Source: Ruegeria sp. HKCCD8929 (lineage in GTDB: Bacteria > Pseudomonadota > Alphaproteobacteria > Rhodobacterales > Rhodobacteraceae). Taken from it: DNA of 64,000 nt. The translations under genes and the position numbers were made by a program. Of the stretch, positions 43,624 through 52,843 are shown piece by piece. Positions within the stretch are counted from its first letter, which is position 1. Every line of letters begins with the position of its first letter. The DNA is taken from assembly GCF_013031405.1 (NCBI RefSeq), contig NZ_WPZY01000004.1:248001-312000 (forward strand), in the 5' to 3' direction. Below the pieces are notes generated by a model. The model saw only the letters and a list, made by a program, of their open reading frames with translations. It searched no databases and had not been told where the DNA came from.

Positions 43624-44223
43624 TCAAATTAGCAACACTTGCGTTCCCACCTTTGCCATACCGAAAAGCTCGGCAATGTGCTCGTTATAGAGTCCGATAC
43701 AACCATTCGACGAACGGCGCCCGATCTTGCGGGTGTCATGGGTGCCGTGGATACGGTAATACTTCCAGCTTAGGTAAAGCGCATGGGTACCAAGCGGGTT
43801 ATCGGGACCCGGCGGCACATAATCCGGCCATTCCGGATTGCGCTTTTTCATGGACGGTGTGGGCGACCAGCTTGGTCCCTCGACCTTGCGGATAACGCTG
43901 GTGCGTCCGCGGCGCGTCAACTCGTCCGTCAGCGGAACCGAGGATGGGTAGAGCTTGTAGACAGACTGATCCGCAGACCAGTAATGCAGCGCCCGCGAGA
44001 CTGTATCGACCAGAATCGCGCCGTTTTTCGTATTCGAGAAATAAGGCCGCCAGTCGAGTGCCCGGAAACTTGAGATGTTGCGGCGGACTGCCGGTTCAGC
44101 CTCGGGCGCGGGGCGCAACGGGTCACCGGGGATATATTGTGCAATGGCCGGCGTGGCCAATGTGGCGGCAGCGCCGGTCAGAAAACTGCGGCGCGTGGCG
44201 GATTGAGTGTGTTTCTTGACCAT
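43624..44223 (-). CDS. L,D-transpeptidase (YkuD family)
   Basis: 199 aa with a Tat signal (RRSFLTGAAATLATPAIA). The catalytic YkuD motif is complete: HGTHDTRKIGRRSSNGC with H159 and nucleophile C175. GTHALYLSWKYYRIHGT is conserved. It should form 3-3 cross-links in peptidoglycan or attach proteins to it. Its start is about 170 bases from the divergent CAP-domain lipoprotein gene. Confidence 0.93.
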   Translation of the reverse strand: MVKKHTQSATRRSFLTGAAATLATPAIAQYIPGDPLRPAPEAEPAVRRNISSFRALDWRPYFSNTKNGAILVDTVSRALHYWSADQSVYKLYPSSVPLTDELTRRGRTSVIRKVEGPSWSPTPSMKKRNPEWPDYVPPGPDNPLGTHALYLSWKYYRIHGTHDTRKIGRRSSNGCIGLYNEHIAELFGMAKVGTQVLLI

Positions 44224-44394
44224 GTGGGCGGACCTTTTATGTGTTCACTCATGGAAATCTTCGGCAGTTTATTGCCAGAAAGCCGCAGTCGCAAATCAAA
44301 CTGGCCGATTCCGGCGGTTCGTGGCATTTGGGCATTTGCTCATGCGGACACACCACGCTATTCCCCTGTGCGATACAATCGGACCAGGCTGATC

Positions 44395-44922
44395 ATGGCG
44401 CGTATTCTTTCGTTGTTACTCATTTGTTTTGTCGGTCTTGCGGCATGTACCGTACCGAATAACACCCAGACACTGGGCGCGGATGGCAAACCTTTGCCGA
44501 CGCCTTACAAGATTCGCGGCAACTCGGACAAACTGCAGTTCCGGATGCTTGATTCGGTCAATGCGTTGCGTCAGGCTTCGGGTTTGCAGCCCGTTCAGCT
44601 GGATGCGCGGCTGAATGCGGCAGCGGCAACCCATGCCCGGGACATGTCGGTGCAGAACCGGCCCTGGCATTTCGGCTCCGACGGTTCGTCACCGCTGGAT
44701 CGGGTCAGACGGGCCGGATACACGGGCACACTGGTCGGAGAGGCGATCTCGGAAACCTACGAAACCGAGCTGGAGACACTGGCCGCGTGGATGGATTCTC
44801 CGGGCCCGCGCTCGGTCATCATGGATCCCAAGGCGAACCAGATGGGTTTCTCGTGGTTTCAGGAAAACAGCGGCAAGATCTGGTGGACGCTCGAGATGGG
44901 CAGCGGCGGATTCAGCAGTTGA
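44395..44922 (+). CDS. CAP/SCP-domain lipoprotein
   Basis: 175 aa. A lipoprotein signal has the lipobox LAAC with C18 as the lipidated residue. The CAP domain follows (about 45-170): LDSVNALRQASGLQPVQLDARLNAAAATHARDM, RPWHFGSDGSSPLDRVRRAGYTG, and GEAISETYETELETLAAWMDSP. Bacterial CAP proteins are secreted or envelope-bound with unclear activity. The frame is open upstream from 44137, but the lipobox fixes the start at the ATG at 44395. A strong terminator follows 24 bases after the stop. Confidence 0.88.
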   Translation: MARILSLLLICFVGLAACTVPNNTQTLGADGKPLPTPYKIRGNSDKLQFRMLDSVNALRQASGLQPVQLDARLNAAAATHARDMSVQNRPWHFGSDGSSPLDRVRRAGYTGTLVGEAISETYETELETLAAWMDSPGPRSVIMDPKANQMGFSWFQENSGKIWWTLEMGSGGFSS

Positions 44923-44946
44923 TCTGACATCACCCCGACAAAAATC

Positions 44947-44970
44947 AGGCCCCGGCGGGGCCTTTTTTTG
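44947..44970 (+). terminator. intrinsic terminator after the CAP lipoprotein gene
   Basis: AGGCCCC (44947-44953) and GGGGCCT (44957-44963) form a 7-bp GC-rich stem with a three-base loop, followed by a T-run (TTTTTTTG). Confidence 0.9.
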
Positions 44971-45172
44971 TGCGCATGGATTGGGTGGTCTCGACACATC
45001 GCAATTGGCGGGGGCTTCGGTTCAGCGGTCGTAGACGGATTTGGAGCCATCATCCTCTCAGGACGGCGGCTGGGAAGTCCCTGGCATCCGCCGTTCAACC
45101 GCAGGCTGATTCGTGTTAAGATGAGCCACTGGCAAAGGTTTGTTACAGCTTGTTTTAAGGGGGAATGGCGCA

Positions 45173-47071
45173 ATGCTTCTCCTAAGAACGCCTACGAAAA
45201 TCCTCGCCGTGACACTCGCAAGCTTTGCATTTCAGCATGCGTCGGCGCAGGAGAGCAACTTTCATACCGACGGACGGACGACGCCCCGGCTGGACGTCAT
45301 CACGTCCGATCTGATTGACAGCAATGCCGTCACTCTTCCCGCCGCCATGACCGGCGCGGAAACCTTGGCTGGCGTCGATGAAGGCGCTGCGGTGCTGCAG
45401 TTTCTGGCTGCGAACTCAGAACGTTACGGGTTGAGCGGCACTGCTGCAGAGTTGCAGCTAACCCGGAAACAGCAATCCCGGTTGGGCAAGCACTATGTGT
45501 TCCGGCAATTTCTGGGCGGGCTTGAGGTGGTCACCGGCGAGATCGTCGTGTCGGTGGGCAACGATGGTGTCGTGACCCGGGTGTCGAACAATATCCACCC
45601 CGTGGCGGGCGACGCCGTGGCCGAAAAGACGTCCGATCCGGCTATTGCCGAGGATGCCGCCTATGACGCGGCGTGGCAGGATCTTGGCGTGGTGGACGGG
45701 GCTGCGGTGCTGGAACAGCCAACGATCGGCCTGAAATACCTTCCTTCGGATGGCGGTTTTCGGCTGGTCTACGAGGCCAATATCGCGGTGAGCGAGCCCT
45801 ATGGCTACTGGCAGTACCTGATCGACGCCGGGACCGGCGAGGTGATACAGGCGCGCAATCGGGCGACGGATCTTGGCGACGCGCACAAACGCGCGGCAAC
45901 CGAAACGACGGCGGATCGGCTGGAACTGTTCCGCGACTACGAGATGCGTGCCTTGCAGCAGAGATTGTCGGTGATGGAGGCCGCGCCGGTGGCGGCAAGT
46001 GCAGCAGTGTCGAACGGAAAGGCACAGGTGTTTGACCCTGATCCGATCACCACGTTGCAGGATGCCAGCCTGACCGATACCTCCGACGCAAGCGCGTTTG
46101 ACGGCGCCTATCAGGAACGTGAACTGATGGAGCTGACGGAACGCGATGGTGCTTTCCACCTTGAGGGCCCTTGGGTTCAGGTGGTGGACTGGGACCGGCC
46201 GTTTGTCGATCCGACAACGACGCCGGACGGCATCTGGACCGCCCTGCGCGGCGATCTCGGGTTCAACGATGCGATGACTTATTATCACATCGACCAGGCG
46301 CAGCGGTATCTGCGGTCGCTGGGCTATACCGATATCGTCGCAAGGCCGATCGAGGTCGATGCCAATGGCGTAAATGGCGGCGACAACTCCTATCATGTGC
46401 CTGATCTGACGACGGGCCGCTCGGGACGGCTTGCCTTTGGTCATGGCTGCGTCGACGACAATGAGGATGCCGATGTAATCTGGCACGAATACGGCCATGC
46501 CATCCACGCGGATATCGTGGGGTCGAACTGGACCAGTGGTGATACCGGCGCGATGGGCGAGGGGTTCGGCGATTACCTCGCCGCATCGCTGAGCCTGCGC
46601 GCGACCGACGGCGCAAACTTTCAGTTGGACCGGGTGTTCAACTGGGATGGCGGCACCTGCTGGGCGGGCCGGTCGGTGAACATGACCGGAGCGGTTTATG
46701 ATCCGGGGCGCACCTATCCCGATCATGTCGGGATTGGCGGCGGCGCGGTGTCGGATGAGCTTTGGGGCTCACCGCTCTTCCAGGCTCAACTGGCGCTTGT
46801 TGCCGCTGGGAAACCGATGGATGACGCGGATGCAATCATTATCGAAGGCATGTTCGGCATTTCCTCGGCTGGCGCCCGGATGCCCGATCTCGCCATGCTG
46901 ACGGTTCTGGCCGCCGAGGCCCTGTTTCCCGGTGACATCCATGCGGGCGTCTTTCTGGAAAGCTTCCAGAGATACAATATCTGTGACCCGAACCAGTCCG
47001 GCGCGTGTGTTGCGCCGACATCGGTGGCGGGCGCCGCGGGCGGTGCGGAAACGCCCGTGTCCAAGAATTGA
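45173..47071 (+). CDS. secreted HEYGH zinc metallopeptidase (M4/M36-like, with FTP propeptide)
   Basis: 632 aa. Signal peptide about 1-25 (QHASA/QES). An FTP/PepSY-type propeptide (about 75-260) includes QSRLGKHYVFRQFLGGLEVVTGEIVVSVGNDG and YEANIAVSEPYGYWQYLIDAGTGEVIQARN. The catalytic domain has HEYGH at 438-442, and the third zinc ligand is probably E463 in GAMGEGFGDYL, as in gluzincins of the thermolysin/fungalysin type. The spacing to E463 differs from classical M36. The ATG at 45173 follows AAGGGGGAATGGCGC. It is first of three consecutive exported proteins and probably drives the group. Confidence 0.85.
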   Translation: MLLLRTPTKILAVTLASFAFQHASAQESNFHTDGRTTPRLDVITSDLIDSNAVTLPAAMTGAETLAGVDEGAAVLQFLAANSERYGLSGTAAELQLTRKQQSRLGKHYVFRQFLGGLEVVTGEIVVSVGNDGVVTRVSNNIHPVAGDAVAEKTSDPAIAEDAAYDAAWQDLGVVDGAAVLEQPTIGLKYLPSDGGFRLVYEANIAVSEPYGYWQYLIDAGTGEVIQARNRATDLGDAHKRAATETTADRLELFRDYEMRALQQRLSVMEAAPVAASAAVSNGKAQVFDPDPITTLQDASLTDTSDASAFDGAYQERELMELTERDGAFHLEGPWVQVVDWDRPFVDPTTTPDGIWTALRGDLGFNDAMTYYHIDQAQRYLRSLGYTDIVARPIEVDANGVNGGDNSYHVPDLTTGRSGRLAFGHGCVDDNEDADVIWHEYGHAIHADIVGSNWTSGDTGAMGEGFGDYLAASLSLRATDGANFQLDRVFNWDGGTCWAGRSVNMTGAVYDPGRTYPDHVGIGGGAVSDELWGSPLFQAQLALVAAGKPMDDADAIIIEGMFGISSAGARMPDLAMLTVLAAEALFPGDIHAGVFLESFQRYNICDPNQSGACVAPTSVAGAAGGAETPVSKN

Positions 47072-47095
47072 TCCGCTAGATCGGAGAGTGTCGAG

Positions 47096-47722
47096 ATGAA
47101 AATCATGCACACTGCCCTTGTATGCCTTACCGCTCTGCCCTGCATGGTCGCGGCAGAAACCATCGAAGCGCCCATTCACAGAATATCGGCGCAGGGTGTG
47201 CATGACCGGTTGGGAACCCTGTCGGTCCGGCAAGGCGCCGGGTCGGTCGAGATTCGCGTGGTTCTGTCCGAGTTTCCGGCTGGCTGGCACGCCATGCATG
47301 TGCATCAAAACCCGTCCTGCGAACGGGAGCTTCAGGATGGAAAGTGGGTCGCGGGCGCCGCTTCCGGTATGCATTTCGACCCGACCGGCGTCATGGCGGA
47401 CATGCCCGGAATGACCGGCGACGGCATGGACATGGCCGACAATGACGGCGGTATGGAAATGGCGCATAACATGGACGGTATGGAAATGCCGGACGCCGAT
47501 CCGCCGCCGCCTGGACGCAAACCACGACCGCTGGGTGATCTGCCTGCGGTCTACACAGACGAACATGGCGTGACAGATTCACGGATTCTCAGCTATCGGC
47601 TGCAACTGGACCAGTTCCGGGGCCGCTCCGTGGTTCTGCACGCTCATCCGGAAGCCAGCGAAGACCTGCGCTTGCCCAGAGGGGGCGGCGAGAAAATCGC
47701 CTGCGCTGTTCTTCCCAATTAG
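47096..47722 (+). CDS. exported Cu/Zn superoxide dismutase-like protein with Met-rich insertion
   Basis: 208 aa. Signal peptide about 1-20. SodC landmarks are HVH (H68, H70), HFDPTG (H93), GDLPAVYTDEHG, and LHAH (H182). The cysteine pair C75/C203 corresponds to the SodC disulfide. In place of the zinc loop, residues 97-134 form a Met/Asp-rich insert with ten Met between 100 and 131 (MTGDGMDMADNDGGMEM) and one His, followed by PPPPGRKPRP. The Zn ligands are not evident. It could bind copper rather than act as normal SOD. It starts 24 bases after the peptidase gene and 12 bases before the next gene. Confidence 0.8.
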   Translation: MKIMHTALVCLTALPCMVAAETIEAPIHRISAQGVHDRLGTLSVRQGAGSVEIRVVLSEFPAGWHAMHVHQNPSCERELQDGKWVAGAASGMHFDPTGVMADMPGMTGDGMDMADNDGGMEMAHNMDGMEMPDADPPPPGRKPRPLGDLPAVYTDEHGVTDSRILSYRLQLDQFRGRSVVLHAHPEASEDLRLPRGGGEKIACAVLPN

Positions 47723-47734
47723 GGAGTTATCACA

Positions 47735-49792
47735 ATGACGGCCTTGAAACCGATCCTCTCAACCGCGCTGGCCACCGTGCTTGTGGCCGCATTGCACCCG
47801 AGTGTGGCCCTGTCACATGGCGACGGATATCCCAGCCTTTTCGTGGCCCAAGGGGGTGTTGACGAAGGCAAATGCATCAACCCCGAGAAACCCTGCGGCA
47901 CCATTTCCTATGCCCTGTCGAAGGCCGAAAAAGGTGACGAGATCCGTGTGGCGCATGGTATGTTCCGCTTTCCGACCGAGCGGCGTGAAGAGGCGCTGAA
48001 GCTTCTCGGCAGCGTCATCCGCATTCGCGGCGGGTTCGATCCCGAGCAGAAATTCGAGAACCGGACGAACGATCACCGGGTCACGGTTCTGGTCGGCCCT
48101 GATACTGCGTACCGGTCGCGGTTGGCTGAGAACGGGTTCCTTCTGGTGCCGGACGATCCGTCCGAACTGGCGCAGGGCGAGATCATACTGGCGCAGGCCG
48201 AACAGGCGGGCGAACAAACCGGCTATGTCTCGGAAGGGGGTGCCGATACCGGCGATTGCACGAACCCCGACGATCCGTGCCAGACAATTGCTTATGCCGT
48301 GTCACAAGCGGCGGAAGGTCAGGAGATCCGGGTCAGCGAAGGCTATTTCGACCTTGATTCCGAGACCTTGGCACAGGCCAATGAGCGTCAAGTGCAGATC
48401 GCGGGCGGTTTCGCCCGGGCCAGCAATTTTGCCGCGACGGCCAGGGCGCCCAATGTGGCGGCACTGGCAACCGTTGTTACCGGGCCGTCGGTTTCGGATC
48501 GGGCCGCGCTTGCCGGCAGCGGTATCCGGCTGCAGCAGGACCGCAAGCACCGGACCATTGCTCCAGCGGCACGTGACGCTGCCCTCAAGGGGCCCGCGCC
48601 TTGTGAATCGGGGATGGCGGACGGGCACCCCTGCAAGGGAATCGACCGCATTGCCCAGATGCCGCTGGGCGCGTTTTCATCCAGCCCCGGCGAAGCGAAT
48701 GATATCTGGGGATTTGTCGATCTGAACGACAACCGGGAATATGCGATCATCGGGCTGCAAAACGGTACTGCGGTTGTGGACGTCACGGATCCGGAACAGC
48801 CCAAGGAGATCGGGACCATCCCGGGCCTGCCCACCATCTGGCGGGACATCAAGGTCTATCAGTTCTTCGACGATGCCGAAAACCGGTGGAAGGCCTATGC
48901 CTATGTGACAGCCGACGATCGCGCCGCACAGACGCACGGCATCGTCATCATCGACCTGACCGAGCTTCCGGACCGGATCACTCAGGCCGCCACACTCGAT
49001 CTGGTTGATGTCGCGCATAACGTCTACATCTCGAATGTCGACTATTCCACCGGCGCGGCGCTGCCCGGATTGACGCCGTTCGTCTACATTCTGGGCTCGG
49101 ATTTCGGTGATCCGTCCACCATCGGGGCGTTCTTCGTTCTGGATGTGAGCGATCCGGTCAATCCGGTTCTGGTGCAGTCACCGCCGTCGGACGCGACCTA
49201 TTCCCATGACGCAACCACGATGAGCATCGACGACGACCGCGCCAATGTCTGTTCGGGTCAGCCCTGCGAGATCCTGATCGACTATTCCGAGGATGCCGTC
49301 GATATCTGGGACGTGACGAACAAGGGCAATGCCCGGCTGCTGAGCACGATTACCTATCCGGACAAGGTCTATATCCACTCTGGCTGGTGGACCGAGGACA
49401 AGAATTTCGTCCTGATTCAGGATGAGCTTGACGAGCAGGACCTTCAGCTGAACACGACCGTCCGGGTGCTGGACCTGCGGGATCTGGAAAACCCGAGCAT
49501 CACGGCGACATGGACCGGCCCGACCGGTGCCATCGACCACAATGGCTTTACGCTGGGCAATGAATATTACATCTCGAACTACCGCCGGGGCCTGACGGTG
49601 CTCGACATTTCCGATCCGCAGAATATCGAGGCCTTGAACCCCGAAGAGGCGGCGCTGTTCGACACTTATATCGAGGACCCGGTCGATGATGCGGTTTTTA
49701 ACGGTGCCTGGGGTACATACCCCTATCTGCCGTCGGGGACGATCCTGGTCAGCGATATCGAAGGGGGATTGTTCCTGCTGCGGCGGAACTAG
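47735..49792 (+). CDS. exported choice-of-anchor-B / LVIVD-repeat protein
   Basis: 685 aa. Signal peptide about 1-27 (SVALSHG). The N-terminal part carries two copies of GG-D-G-C-NP-PC-TI-YA-S-A-G-EIRV (40-75 and 168-203), a right-handed beta-helix-like cysteine repeat. The C-terminal part (about 300-685) is a beta-propeller of LVIVD/choice-of-anchor-B type: ANDIWGFVDLNDNREYAIIGLQNGTAVVDVTDPEQP, VAHNVYISN, SHDATTM, and YYISNYRRGLTVLDISDPQNIEALN. It is presumably cell-surface or secreted. Its TAG stop shares the palindrome CTAG (49789-49792) with the stop of the convergent dnaE2. Third gene of the exported trio. Confidence 0.85.
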   Translation: MTALKPILSTALATVLVAALHPSVALSHGDGYPSLFVAQGGVDEGKCINPEKPCGTISYALSKAEKGDEIRVAHGMFRFPTERREEALKLLGSVIRIRGGFDPEQKFENRTNDHRVTVLVGPDTAYRSRLAENGFLLVPDDPSELAQGEIILAQAEQAGEQTGYVSEGGADTGDCTNPDDPCQTIAYAVSQAAEGQEIRVSEGYFDLDSETLAQANERQVQIAGGFARASNFAATARAPNVAALATVVTGPSVSDRAALAGSGIRLQQDRKHRTIAPAARDAALKGPAPCESGMADGHPCKGIDRIAQMPLGAFSSSPGEANDIWGFVDLNDNREYAIIGLQNGTAVVDVTDPEQPKEIGTIPGLPTIWRDIKVYQFFDDAENRWKAYAYVTADDRAAQTHGIVIIDLTELPDRITQAATLDLVDVAHNVYISNVDYSTGAALPGLTPFVYILGSDFGDPSTIGAFFVLDVSDPVNPVLVQSPPSDATYSHDATTMSIDDDRANVCSGQPCEILIDYSEDAVDIWDVTNKGNARLLSTITYPDKVYIHSGWWTEDKNFVLIQDELDEQDLQLNTTVRVLDLRDLENPSITATWTGPTGAIDHNGFTLGNEYYISNYRRGLTVLDISDPQNIEALNPEEAALFDTYIEDPVDDAVFNGAWGTYPYLPSGTILVSDIEGGLFLLRRN

Positions 49793-52722
49793 GGCGTGGT
49801 GCCTTCCATCGCATCCTCTGCGCGCGCGTATTGCACCGGCGTCAGCAGATGCCGGAGCAAGGCCACCGGATGCGCCTTGAGGCTGAGGCGCATGGCCACG
49901 TAATCCTCGACCACCTGCTCGCCCAACGCCATCTGCGGCAGGTAAGCTGCCGGTTCGTCCAGAACCTCGCCCTCAAGGTCTTGCGCGAAAAGCGGCAGGG
50001 GTTTGGTGCTGGCAATCGCCTTGGCATGCCATAGCGCCTCGCGCCGGGTCAGGCCGCAACCGGCGAAGACATCCGCCTCGGCCAGCCGCTCGATCACCGA
50101 CGGGCCCAGACCGGCACGGCGCCAGATATCCTCGACCTCGTGGTAGCCATTGCCGCGCGCGGCGGTCAGCCATTCGGCATCCTCTTCGCAGACCCCCTTG
50201 ATCTGCCGGAACCCCAGCCGCAACGCCAGACCGCCGCGCCCGTCAGGCTCCATCACGTTGTCCCAATAGCTGGAGTTGATGCAGACCGGGCGCACCTCGA
50301 CCCCATGCTCGCGCGCATCGCGCACGATCTGGGCGGGCGCGTAGAAGCCCATCGGCTGCGCGTTCAGCAGCGCGCAGGCGAAGATGCCCGGGTGGTGGCA
50401 CTTGATCCAGGCGCTGGCATAGACCAGCAGCGCGAAAGAGGCGGCGTGGCTTTCGGGAAAGCCGTAAGAGCCAAAGCCCTCGATCTGGGAAAAACAGCGC
50501 TCGGCAAAGTCCTGTTCATATCCGTTCCGCGCCATGCCGCGCAGGAAGAGCGAGCGGAATTCGCTGACATTGCCGTGTTTCTTGAAGGTCGCCAGCGAGC
50601 GGCGCAGCCGGTCGGCCTGTTCCGGCGTGAACCCGGCACCGACGATGGCGATCTGCATCGCCTGTTCCTGAAACAGCGGCACCCCCATCGTCTTGCCCAG
50701 CACTTCGCCCAGCGCATCCGAAGGGAAAACAACCGGCTCTTCCCCATTCCGCCGCCGGATATAGGGGTGCACCATGTCGCCCTGAATGGGGCCGGGGCGG
50801 ATGATGGCGACCTCGATGACAAGATCATAGAATTTGCGCGGCTTCATCCGGGGCAGAAAGTTCATTTGCGCCCGGCTTTCCACCTGAAACACGCCGATAC
50901 TGTCGGCCACGCAGAGCATGTCATAGACCTTGGGGTCCTCGGGCGGCAGCGTTGCCAGCGTGTATTGGGTCTGGTGGTGCTGCCCGATTAGGTCGAACGC
51001 CTTGCGGATGCAGGTGAGCATGCCAAGGCTCAGCACGTCGACCTTGAGGATACCCAGGCTGTCGATATCGTCCTTGTCCCAGCAGATGACCGTGCGGTCC
51101 TCCATGGTGGCGTTTTCGATGGGAACCAGCTCGTCCAGCCGCCCCTCGGTGATGATGAAGCCGCCCACATGCTGGGACAGGTGGCGGGGAAAGCCCACAA
51201 TCTCGTAAACCAGTGCCATGGTCTGTTGCAGGCGGCGATCCTCGGGGTCGAGGCCGATCTCGCGCATCCTCTGCGCCTCAAGCCCTTCGGCAGAGAAGAA
51301 CCCCCAGAGCTGGGAACTGAGCCCCGAGATCGTGTCCTCGGTCAGTCCCATGGCGCGGCCCACCTCGCGGATGGCGCGCTTGCCGCGATAATGGATGACC
51401 GTGGCGCAGATGCCCGCGCGTTCGCGGCCATAGCGCTGGTAGATCCACTGGATCACCTCTTCGCGCCGTTCGTGTTCGAAATCGACGTCGATATCGGGCG
51501 GCTCGTCGCGCGCCTCGGAGACGAAGCGTTCGAACACCATGGTGCCCATTTCAGGGGAGACCTCGGTGATACCGAGGCAGAAACAGACCACCGAATTGGC
51601 CGCCGAGCCGCGCCCCTGACACAGGATGTGGCGTGACCGGGCGAAGTTGACGATGTCGCGGACGGTCAGGAAATAGGGCTCGTATTTCAGCTTGCCGATC
51701 AGGGCAAGCTCATGCGCCAGCATCTGTTTGGCCTTGTCCGGCGCGCCTGCCGGATAGCGCCAGTCGAGCCCCTCATGCGCCAGGCGGTGCAGGCGCTGGG
51801 CCGGGGTTTCGTGTTCGCTGCCCTCATCGGGGTATTCATAACGCAGCTCGTCGAGGGAGAAGGTGAGTTGCTCGCTTAATCTGTACGCCTCGGTCACGGC
51901 CCCTTCGAACCCCTTGAAGATGCGCAGCATCTCATCCTCGGAACGCAGGCGTTGTTCGCCATTGACCAGCGCGTTGCGGCCCAGTTCGTCAACCTTGCAG
52001 CGCAGGCGGATGGCACTCACCACATCGGCCAGTTTACGGCGGCGCCCGTGATGCATCAGCGGCGCGGCGCTGGCGATTATGGGGAGGTCGAGTTTTTGTG
52101 ATTCAGTCTCTAATTCAGCAAAATAAGCAGTGTCCGCGCCATCGTAACGGGGGCTGAGCAGCAGATGCATCCGCCCGGCAAAGCGGCGCGCCAGCCGTTC
52201 CGCATGTGGCACCCACTCACCCGCGCCGCCCTGAGAGGTTGGCGCCTGTGGCCAGAGCAGCAGGTGGAGGCCGTCGGAGAATTCCTCGAGGTCGGACAGG
52301 TGGAGGATGCAGTCGCCTTTTTCGGCGCGCAGCCGTCCGGTGGAGAGCAGGCGGCAGAGGCTGGCCCAGCCTTGCCGGTTCAGCGGCAGCGCGGTGACGG
52401 GGGGTGCGTCGGTGAAGATCAGTCTGGCCGCCGGGATCAGCCGGGGGATGTCGTAGATCGGGTATGAGGGCGGTTTCGGGATGTGGTCGGGACGCGGCGG
52501 GCCGATGGGGGTGTTCTGTGCCTCCCACGCCTGACGCTCACGCACCTTGCGGGCGATCTCGCGCGCCTCGGTATGGGCGCGCACGATCCCGGCCACCGAA
52601 TTGTCGTCGGCAATGGCGATGGCGGGTAGGCCCAGCGTGACGGCGCGCGCCATGTATTCCTCGGGGTGCGAGGCCCCGGTGAGGAAGGTGAAGTTCGAGG
52701 TTATCGACAATTCGGCATACAT
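49789..52722 (-). CDS. dnaE2: error-prone DNA polymerase (C-family), C-terminus missing
   Basis: 977 aa translesion polymerase (ImuC/DnaE2). It has the PHP domain (YAELSITSNFTFLTGASHPEE), catalytic palm residues in the PPDIDVDFEHERREEVIQWIY segment, and FQEQAMQIAIVGAGFTPEQADRLRRSLATFKKHG. Relatives run to about 1,020-1,100 aa and end in an OB-fold domain (VRQRPG-type, about 90-100 aa). Here the chain ends at ARAEDAMEGTTP just before it. imuA and imuB, the usual partners, are not adjacent. A LexA-like box overlaps the promoter. It ends against the LVIVD gene in a shared CTAG. Confidence 0.92.
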   Translation of the reverse strand: MYAELSITSNFTFLTGASHPEEYMARAVTLGLPAIAIADDNSVAGIVRAHTEAREIARKVRERQAWEAQNTPIGPPRPDHIPKPPSYPIYDIPRLIPAARLIFTDAPPVTALPLNRQGWASLCRLLSTGRLRAEKGDCILHLSDLEEFSDGLHLLLWPQAPTSQGGAGEWVPHAERLARRFAGRMHLLLSPRYDGADTAYFAELETESQKLDLPIIASAAPLMHHGRRRKLADVVSAIRLRCKVDELGRNALVNGEQRLRSEDEMLRIFKGFEGAVTEAYRLSEQLTFSLDELRYEYPDEGSEHETPAQRLHRLAHEGLDWRYPAGAPDKAKQMLAHELALIGKLKYEPYFLTVRDIVNFARSRHILCQGRGSAANSVVCFCLGITEVSPEMGTMVFERFVSEARDEPPDIDVDFEHERREEVIQWIYQRYGRERAGICATVIHYRGKRAIREVGRAMGLTEDTISGLSSQLWGFFSAEGLEAQRMREIGLDPEDRRLQQTMALVYEIVGFPRHLSQHVGGFIITEGRLDELVPIENATMEDRTVICWDKDDIDSLGILKVDVLSLGMLTCIRKAFDLIGQHHQTQYTLATLPPEDPKVYDMLCVADSIGVFQVESRAQMNFLPRMKPRKFYDLVIEVAIIRPGPIQGDMVHPYIRRRNGEEPVVFPSDALGEVLGKTMGVPLFQEQAMQIAIVGAGFTPEQADRLRRSLATFKKHGNVSEFRSLFLRGMARNGYEQDFAERCFSQIEGFGSYGFPESHAASFALLVYASAWIKCHHPGIFACALLNAQPMGFYAPAQIVRDAREHGVEVRPVCINSSYWDNVMEPDGRGGLALRLGFRQIKGVCEEDAEWLTAARGNGYHEVEDIWRRAGLGPSVIERLAEADVFAGCGLTRREALWHAKAIASTKPLPLFAQDLEGEVLDEPAAYLPQMALGEQVVEDYVAMRLSLKAHPVALLRHLLTPVQYARAEDAMEGTTP

Positions 52723-52731
52723 GGCGATTCC

Positions 52732-52753
52732 CTATTATATTCACGTTTTGTTC
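52732..52753 (-). promoter_or_regulatory. dnaE2 promoter -10 with LexA-like box
   Basis: On the minus strand TATAAT (52739-52734) lies just upstream of the dnaE2 start. Overlapping its upstream side is GAAC-N7-GAAT (ATTC-N7-GTTC on the plus strand, 52739-52753). This differs by one base from the alphaproteobacterial GAAC/GTTC-N7-GTTC/GAAC LexA pattern. SOS control is common for dnaE2. The -35 is weak. Confidence 0.5.
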
Positions 52754-52843
52754 TTTTTCGAGTCTTTCCCGTCATTGCGCAGGAAACGGGTCGTTTCCAC
52801 GTGCCGGGTGGCGCATGGTCGGAGGCAGAAAAGGAGACAGCAC

